64,000 nt of DNA, taken from Amblyomma americanum (lineage: Eukaryota > Arthropoda > Arachnida > Ixodida > Ixodidae). Positions 57,197 through 64,000 of this stretch are shown piece after piece (position 1 is the stretch's first letter; every line of letters begins with the position of its first letter). The stretch spans positions 142,140,343 to 142,204,342 of the forward strand of contig NC_135505.1 in the NCBI RefSeq assembly GCF_052857255.1, written 5' to 3'. The translations under genes and the position numbers were made by a program. The notes beneath the pieces were generated by a model that saw nothing but the letters and a program-made list of their open reading frames with translations, did no database searches and was not told the DNA's origin.

Positions 57197-57476
57197 CCCT
57201 TACAAAAACTTCTTTATACAGTCTATAGACTGACCACAGACTTTTGTATATGAAGTCTATAAACGTTCTATAGACAAATCCTATAGTCTAGTCTATAGGC
57301 AATACACATTCTATAGACAGTCTATAGACAATCTGTAGATTTACCGCCATACACTTTTAGTAGACTATTGTCTATAGACAGTCTATAGACTATGTTAGAC
57401 AAAATTGAATATCTATAGAAGGCTATATAGATTATATAAGAAGTCTATAGACAGCCTATAGACCATTTATATAAGG
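57197..57476. mobile_element. TCTATAGAC fold-back element, copy 3
   Basis: Ends CCCTTACAAAAACTTCTTTA and CCATTTATATAAGG. The interior has at least ten TCTATAGAC/GTCTATAG-type units in both halves with TAGTCTATAGACTG palindromes. It is 280 bp and the cleanest copy of the family. ACT flanks both ends, weak evidence for a 3-bp duplication. Confidence 0.88.
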
Positions 57477-58369
57477 ACTAACCGAGCTGGCACGCGACGA
57501 GTCACGGTCAAGAGAAAGTCAGCACGCGTTCCAAGTTCACGGGAAAAGCATACTTCAAAAGCAGACAGCCCCAAGCACAGAAGTGGCAACGAAGGAATCA
57601 AGGCTCTTGCGGAAAGGAAGTACGTCTTGAAGAAAAACACACGGTCGCGCGGTTATGAAAACGACACCGCAGTTTGAACGGCCAAAAGAAAAAAAAATAA
57701 AGCGACACAAAGTCGAGCTTTATGCCTCGCCAAACAAGGGGCATCCTGCGGAACTTCGTTTTAAAGCAAGCTTCCTCCGAGTCGATCAAGATGGCGACCC
57801 CTTCAAAGGGAAGCAGACGGCGGCAGACGACAGGAAGGCAGGGGGGTCGTCGGCAAAAGACATCCTCCGAGCGAGCAGCGGGTGCGAAGACTCCGTGGCT
57901 CAAAAACCTTCTAACCTAGTGACCTTGAGCAGCTGCTGCTGGTGACGCGTGCCGTTCAATAGCCTTTTCAGAGCTTTCCTTTCGCTTTCTTTGCCATCTT
58001 GTTACGCAACGTTACGTTACTTTGAGGGGACTTTCTTCGCCAGGTTTCCGGTCTCGTTGACGTAACATCCGCAGTGGCTCGTGTCGTCTGCTTCTTTGCC
58101 ATCTGTTTTTTTTTTTCTCTAGGTGAGTGCCCGCTGCTGCAGACGATGCGAACAAAAAAAAATTGAAAAGTTAGAAATAACAGAAAAGAAAATCTGTGAA
58201 AGGAATTCATAGAATTCTTATATTTCCTCATGGGTTATTAAGGTATAACAGTCCGCCTTACCTTTAATTTTTTTTGTACTTATGTACCAACGAAATACAA
58301 ATACTAGTACCTTTGTTTCAACATCGAGGATGTTAGAAGTGTACCCAAAAAAGCCTATTGCTTATAAAA
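57477..58369. other. no gene; motif cluster 10
   Basis: AAGCAGACGG and GGCAGACGAC lie at about 57811 and 57822, exact GTCGTCTGCT at 58083-58092 and GCAGACGATGCG near 58139. A YY1-type AAGATGGCGAC lies near 57789. No domain-bearing frame. Confidence 0.35.
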
Positions 58370-58618
58370 ATGGTCTACAGACTATATATAGACTTCTTAT
58401 TGACTCTAATGCGTTCCAATAGATATTTATTTTTGTCATTTATAGTCTATAGACTGCCTGTAGACAAAAGTCTTCTAGAAGCGAATGGGGATAACTCTAT
58501 AGATTGTCTATAGACTATCTATAGTATTTGTATTGCCTATAGACTGTTCTCCGGAGTTTGGAGTCTATAGACTTTATAGACATAAGTCTATAGATGTCTA
58601 GAGAAATTTTTGTAAGGG
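58370..58618. mobile_element. TCTATAGAC fold-back element, copy 4
   Basis: It runs from CTTATAAAAATGGTCTACAG to AGAAATTTTTGTAAGGG with palindromic TAGTCTATAGACTG units throughout. It is 249 bp, about 900 bp from copy 3 and in the reverse orientation to it. Confidence 0.85.
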
Positions 58619-60439
58619 ATGACTGGCTTGACAGAGGGGTACGCCCTTCCATACTGATAAAGCGGTAGAAACAGTGCGCTAGTTAACGAAAAACACTAGT
58701 TAACGAACTCTTAATTCACCCGCCTTGCTTTTGACCCATCTTGTCGTTCCGAACGACCCTGAATCACTCAACAGCCGGTATTTTGTGACTGCCAGTCACT
58801 CAGAGTGATGATTCCAAAGCCAAGCAGTCGCGATGTCAGCGGAGTTCAACGCGGGAGTGGGTCTTCAATCTAGAGTATGAAGCGACGCTGACACGACGAG
58901 ATATTAATGGACTTGGCTCTTCGGGACAAACATCCCCAGGTGTTTGCACGGGGATACGCAGCTCCCTGCCGTGATCGGCGTTTTTTTTTTTTACACTTCC
59001 TGTGTTTGCTCCCTCCTGCCTAATGGACGGAAAGGGTTGTGTTCACAGAGCGGGATCGAACTTCCTGCAAGTGAGATTGTGTACATGAAAGGGACAGACT
59101 CCTTTTTTTTACAACGCTATCTAAATGGCTGATAGCAAGAGGTCGTATGCATTGAGTAGGGAGGGTATAATTAATGCCAACATCACAATAGCGCTGTTTC
59201 CGCCATGCCTTAAACCTTAGTCTGCGCTCATACTATATATCTTGACCTTTTACCTTGGAAAGCGTTGGCTGATGATGAGCCCTAACATCTGTTCCGTGGG
59301 TAAAGAGAAGTGCTTGCATAACATCTGTTCTGTGGGCACTGACTGCTCGGAGTTAAACGCGGCCTTCAAGCAAACTTAAGGTTCAGTGGACAAGTCTAAA
59401 ACGTGTTTCAGGTTTGTCGGTGTTGCTTCACCATGAACTAATCACGCGCGCAACCTCTGCACATTTATTATTGTGTAAATGGTTTTTGTGTATATTACCT
59501 CTCCCCCCTATCCTCTCTTCCTGTCCCCTCACCTCTTTCGTTTCATTTCTCCATTCTGCCTGCTATCCTTTATTTCCGCTGCCCCAGCTCAGGTGCTTCA
59601 GTATCGATGGCAGATGCCGGGGCTAGCTAAAAATCTTCTCCTTCCTTCTTTTATTACTATTTTTAATAAACCACTTACTACTTGCCATTGCCAGTATAAT
59701 ATACGAGGGGGAGGACAAGAACTCCTTGTGCACCCTGATCGAAGAAACTTGCTCGCGGTGATGTTGAAAGTTTTTGCAAGCCGGTCTTGCACAGACGCGG
59801 GAGTGCTCTATACGAAATTGACAACGTTGGTGAAAAATATCTGTAATAGTTTAAGGGAAACAATATTCATTGATAAACAGTTCTGTGTGGAACCCGCCGT
59901 GTCAATGTTTCTTACGAAATCAGCACAAAATACGGCATTTTATGTCTAGCATAAAAACGAACTGTTCTAGTAAACTTTCTTGTGCTGTACCAAATGACCC
60001 GGAAAATCTCGAACTACGGAAATCGTTTTCCTTATAACCAAATTTGCACCTGAATCTGAGCGCGAAAAGTATGCCCGATTTTTGCCTTCCGAAATCTTCA
60101 AAAAAAAAAAAAACACGCTAAACGAAGGGCCATACCCTTAACGCTAGTCACCTACAGCGCATGCGCTGTTGGTGTCTGGCGGTAGAGCGGCGTATATGGC
60201 GGTGACATGCCGTGACTTCATGCTAGAACGCTATAGTTCTGGAGTAAAATTCTCGCACCCTCTGATGACTGCAATAGGGACTGCAAGAAGTGACCACGCG
60301 TATTTCTGAAATAATGGAATTGTTCGAAATTATAGCGTGACTTTTTTTTCGCTGAGCCTACATGGCAGAAAGATCTTGAGGTTGAGGTTGTTGCAGCTAG
60401 TGGTGGCGTTAGCCTTGTGAATTCTGCCGGCAACTTCTG
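58619..60439. other. no gene recognised
   Basis: AT-balanced unique-looking DNA. A 156-codon plus-strand frame at 59479-59949 was read and has no family I know. Promoter-like sites near 60.16 kb are given separately. Confidence 0.35.
60156..60205 (+). promoter_or_regulatory. promoter-like site pair (NRF1-type, YY1-type)
   Basis: AGCGCATGCGCT (60156-60167) is an NRF1-type palindrome. GTATATGGCGGTGAC (about 60192) is YY1-like. The spacing of about 35 bp resembles the cassettes at 20641 and 40944. No exon was recognised downstream. Confidence 0.3.
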
Positions 60440-60860
60440 CACCGTCATCATCATCATCATCATCAGCCTTACTACACCCACTGCAGGGCAAAGGCCTCTC
60501 CCATGTCTCTCCAATTAACCCTGTCCTTTGCCAGCTGCATACACCCTTTGCCTGCAAACTTCTTAATCTCATCCGCCCACCTAACCTTATGCCGCCCCCT
60601 GCTACGCTTGCCTTCTCTTGGAATCCACTCCGTTACCCTAAAGAACCGGCGGTTATCTTGCCTTTGCAGCACATGCCCTGCCCAAGCCCATTTCTTCCCC
60701 TTGATTTCGACTGGGGTGTCATTAACCCGTGTTTGTTCCCTCACCCACCCTGCCCGCTTCCGGTCTCTTAACGTTACACCTATCATTTTTCTTTCCATGG
60801 CTCGCTGCGTTGTACTTAACTTAAGCTGAGCTCTTTTCGTGCTGCACCGTAGCGACACTT
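60440..60860 (-). pseudogene. RTE-type LINE RT C-terminus, copy C (longest)
   Basis: The minus strand is open for 128 codons: RDRKRAGWVREQTRVNDTPV, KKWAWAGHVLQRQDNRRFFR, VTEWIPREGKRSRGRHKVRW, ADEIKKFAGKGCMQLAKDRV, NWRDMGEAFALQWV. This is the C-terminal tail of an RTE-related reverse transcriptase, with no catalytic core. An (ATG)n-type tail follows the stop (ATCATC run on the plus strand at about 60448-60465). It is 5'-truncated. The frame is intact over the retained part, so this copy may be younger than A and B. Confidence 0.9.
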
Positions 60861-61156
60861 AAATGCCGAATATGGTCCACAAAGCATGCACATACCTCGC
60901 ACTCTTAACTATACACACTGCGAGGATATCTTACAATATTCCGCAGTTGCTTCACAATTAAAAGTGATCTCCAGGAAAGCTTCCCAACGATTTCTGGGAA
61001 ACTTCTCGTCAACACCATCATCAAGTCCACGCAAACCAATTTTTAAACCTGCTCATGTCGCGACCCAAGTTGCGAGTAATTTCTACGAGCAACCTTGCGC
61101 CTGCTATGACACGAATGTTACGCAGCTGTTGTTTCCTACTCCACGATCGCCGCAAT

Positions 61157-61438
61157 AAATGGATGATGATGATGATCATTATTATTATAGATTTTTATGG
61201 CGCAAGGGCATCTATGCCCAAATAGTGCCATGGCACAAGGTATTTTTCGCATGCTCAAGGTGGGTGGGGTCAAAGACCCATTTCCCAAGCATTTCACTCA
61301 TGATAAGCCGAGCACCAGACCAAGGGACTGCTTGTACCCATTGTTTCACCGGTGGATACCCGGCGACGCTGGGGATCGAACCCCGCACCTCCCGCATGCA
61401 AGGCGGATGCTGAAATGACTAGGTCACCGCTGCGGTGC
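61157..61438 (-). repeat. tRNA-Ala-derived SINE, copy 2 (best preserved)
   Basis: On the minus strand the head contains GGTGACCTAGTCATTTCAGC, an anticodon arm CCGCCTTGCATGCGG with a 7-nt loop CTTGCAT (anticodon TGC, Ala) and the B box GGGGTTCGATCCCC. The body CGGCTTATCATGAGTGAAAT and CTATTTGGGCATAG follows, ending GCGCCATAAAAATC and an (ATA/ATC/ATG)n tail. It aligns along its length with 29181-29466. Confidence 0.88.
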
Positions 61439-61789
61439 ACCACAAACAATGGTGTGCGTTTTTGAAAATAATTATTTGGTATCTCTGGAGTATCGCAAGA
61501 TACTGCTATGAGCATATTGATGGGAACGATCTGATGTGACATCATGATGGGTAGCACAACCTTGCTTTTAAAGTTAGTCCTGCACGTGCACCGAGTAGTT
61601 AAGACTGTTATAAAAAAAAAAAGAGTGCGGTGCGTTCTTGATAATAAATAGCAGAAACTTGCAAGCATCCCATGGAGGGCTCTGCGGGCTTCCCGCGGCT
61701 GACGAGGCTTGCTGTGAACAGCGTATTTAACTGGTCCATGCTCCGTTCTGAATAACGTGTCTATCTTCTTGTCTTTATAGGAGCCGCCT

Positions 61790-62150
61790 GTGCTAAAGTG
61801 TCATTGGAGACCTCGTCGTAATCTGGGAAACCAACGAATCTCTCTAATAAAGACATCCGCTGGTATTTTTTTTATAAGTATTCACTCTTTGTACCTTGAG
61901 GACGACATTCGCCACTTACTGTGGAACTGCCCAGCTCTCAAGTTTACAAGAATCCTGCACCTGAAGGTTGCGGGCCTTTCACCGAGCAACCCTGCTTCAT
62001 ATATATTGCCTGGACTCAGTGACCGTACCATCGCTCACTAATGGACTTCATAAAATCAGCTAACCTTTTTTCTATTAATTTAATCATTACTGCATCCCTC
62101 ATCACACATTCACCCATTGATGCCTTGATGCAATAAATCTCGTTTTAAAA
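61790..62150 (+). pseudogene. LINE 3' end, I/Jockey-like C-terminal fragment
   Basis: The frame near 61895-62040 encodes LEDDIRHLLWNCPALKFTRI, then SNPASYILPGLSDRTIAH. An acidic-histidine-leucine-cysteine pattern (here DDIRHLLWNCP) is common at the C-terminus of I/Jockey-type LINE proteins. A stop at about 62039 is followed by about 110 bp of 3' UTR with CAATAAATC and an A-rich end. The upstream part is not recognisable. Confidence 0.6.
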
Positions 62151-64000
62151 AAGTGCACTGTTTGACCTCAGCCACAGCTTGGAGATACGGAGGCCCCGCA
62201 CCTATTTCACTTCCCCGTTATCTGTACACCTATTCAATGCAAACTACTATCACAGACCGATTCTGAGCAACTGAGAAAACGCATTTTCTGCAATAATCGT
62301 AATAAAGATGCTAAAATTATCTGCAGTCTCTGTGTCTCCGTCATACGAATCACTTCATCTCGCGTTCCCTTCTTTAGTTTCAGACACAGCGCCCGCTGTA
62401 TAAACGTTACACGTATAAGCCAGCTGTGTGTCCCCCGCGTTAATCAGCCTAACCATACACTCCACTCTCACAAATGACGCACGCGTACTTAGCGCCAGAA
62501 CCTATTTAAGGCAAATCACTACCGGCAATTCCCGCTTCTGTCCCGTCATTCACAAGCGTTGAACACACTGCCAAACTTCCGCTAACAGATCATGACGCCC
62601 ATTGGCGGCACGTGCCGCCCAGCGCACGCCAGATTTCAACGCCAGGGTTAAATTTCAAACGTGACGTTCCTTCACGGCAGACGCCCACCGTATGCGTAGC
62701 AGACGACGCATACGGCAAGCGGCCCTGCGTATAGCAGACGACGCGCAGCTCTTGGGGGCGCTCCAGCGCCCACATCGGCGGCCAAGAGGCTTGATGAACT
62801 AAGAAACTTGCGGGCGAAAAACATCAATAAAGCGAATGCGAGTACTACGCACTCAGACGACATGTGTAGGGTGTAAAGCTCAGCCCTGCGCTAGCAGACT
62901 GCTAGCGTATAGTAAGGCAAGCTGTGCAGCAGACGATGCGCTGTCGTCGGAAGCGTGCGGGCCACGCGCCCTCAAGTGAAAGTGATACTTTGTGGCGTCG
63001 ACTTCGACGGCCGAAAGGCTTGAAGAACCGAAGAGCCCGCGCTGAAGAAAAAAGATAAACAAAAAGTAGCCCGAGTACTAGGCGACGCAATGGGAAGCGA
63101 AGCTCTTGCGCGTAAGGAGAGACGTTCCACCGGCTTTAAAGCGCCCGGTTCCAAAAGAGAAAGTTGCTTCGCGCGCGCGCCAGCTGCTTGCAACTTGTGG
63201 CCCGGCGGCATCTTGAGTCTTGGGCGCGCGCGGACGCAGAGCCACACGACTTCCGGTACACGCGCACACCGCCGAGGCAGCGGCGTATACGAAGACGAAG
63301 AAGAGAAAGCTTAAAAGAAAGTGCGGGAAAGTGGGCGAGGCACTCCGCCCGTAGGGACTCAAAAAACAGCCTTGTTGCTACCGGCAGTCAACAGAAGCAG
63401 AAGAAAAGCAGACGAAAGCAGAAAAGCAACCAGGGAGACGTAAAAAGCGGTCGCCCGAGTCACCCCTGCGAAACCTCGCATACGGTACGGTGAGTAGTCT
63501 GCGACACATTGCGCCCAAGAGGAGCTAGCAGCTCCCGAGAAGCAGTCGGCGGGGTAAAAGTAAAAAAAAAAAAGTACGCGAAAAAGGAAGGAACGAAGCT
63601 CAGTGGCGACAGAACATGTGTCGCCCTTTAAATCGTCGGACGGAAGTTAAAGGGACTCAAATAGTTACAAAAAGGAAAAGGAATGTTCCGGAAAGAAAAA
63701 AGAAAGGTGAGAAAGGGAAAGAATCTGAGAGCAGCTCCTTCGCGCGGCACCCAAAGATGGCGGAGGAGGGGCTAAGATCGCAGCAGCAGCAGACGACAGG
63801 AAGGGACGATCAGGTGCGGAGCAGACGAGGAGAGTCTTCCGTGCCACCGGAAAGAGTGGGCGACGTCACTTCCTGCAGGTCTCCGTCCCTGGCGGTCGCA
63901 AGTGTCGACAGCCGGCAGACGGCGTCGGTCGGTCGGGTTGATGGAAAGACGCCGCATAACGGTTCTTTCTGCCGCGCCCCGGGGCTGTATTCGAAATCAG
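62151..64000. other. no gene; motif clusters 11 and 12
   Basis: CAGACG-type sites lie at about 62677, 62698-62707 and 62733-62742 (exact), 62855, 62925, 63408, 63788-63797 (exact), 63819 and 63914. A YY1-type AAAGATGGCGGAGG lies at 63753-63766 and may mark a promoter. Frames are short and low complexity. Confidence 0.4.
62688..62715. repeat. perfect hairpin with AGCAGACG in its loop
   Basis: CCGTATGCGT (62688-62697) and ACGCATACGG (62706-62715) form a perfect 10-bp stem. The 8-nt loop is AGCAGACG, the first eight bases of the dispersed 10-mer. It is the only copy found with a long perfect stem around it. Confidence 0.8.

Overview
This window reads as arthropod nuclear DNA, most likely from a hard tick (Ixodidae). 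The case rests on about ten copies of a tRNA-headed SINE that I recognise from its text as the tick family usually called Ruka, plus many other non-autonomous repeats, long microsatellites, no operon-like gene packing, and a 100-N scaffold gap at 11978-12077. Genus and species cannot be read from the sequence. I found no intact protein-coding host gene. The long open frames are low-complexity, lie over homopolymers or microsatellites, or are antisense to each other in GC-rich DNA. The only recognisable protein homology is broken non-LTR retrotransposon reverse transcriptase.

Layout. 0-9 kb is dense in elements: several Ruka-type SINEs, a pogo-like MITE, a 31-bp-TIR element with target-site duplication (3.7-4.2 kb), a 542-bp long-palindrome MITE with TTAA ends (5.7-6.2 kb), and a CR1/L2-like LINE fragment lying inside a SINE (7.3-8.9 kb). 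9-20 kb is mostly unassigned GC-rich DNA with long poly-C/poly-G runs, SINE pieces and the gap. 20-30 kb holds two copies of a fold-back family built of TCTATAGAC palindromes, RTE-type LINE 3' ends, a tRNA-Ala-derived SINE, a ~560-bp tetranucleotide array and a near-perfect 115-nt hairpin. 30-45 kb has a second tRNA-derived SINE family (two copies), a second fold-back family (GCACCCTT/AAGGGTGC), a full-length Ruka, a pogo-like MITE and long unassigned stretches. 45-64 kb has another LINE RT fragment, more SINEs, two more TCTATAGAC elements, a 122-bp (TA)n tract, an RTE 3' end, a second tRNA-Ala SINE and an I/Jockey-like LINE tail.

The most unusual signal is a dispersed 10-mer, AGCAGACGAC (or its complement GTCGTCTGCT). 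I count 23 exact copies and dozens of one-base variants, grouped in GC-rich DNA outside the recognised transposons. About 0.12 exact copies would be expected by chance at equal base composition. A second theme is promoter-like modules (NRF1-, YY1-, ETS-, CRE- and CCAAT-like sites), one of them inside a fold-back element. A third is modular SINE architecture: a shared core joined to different 3' ends.

The retroelements fit the usual dependence of SINEs on LINE machinery. The tRNA-Ala SINE and the RTE-type LINE both end in (ATG)n-type tails, which suggests, without proving, that they share one enzyme.
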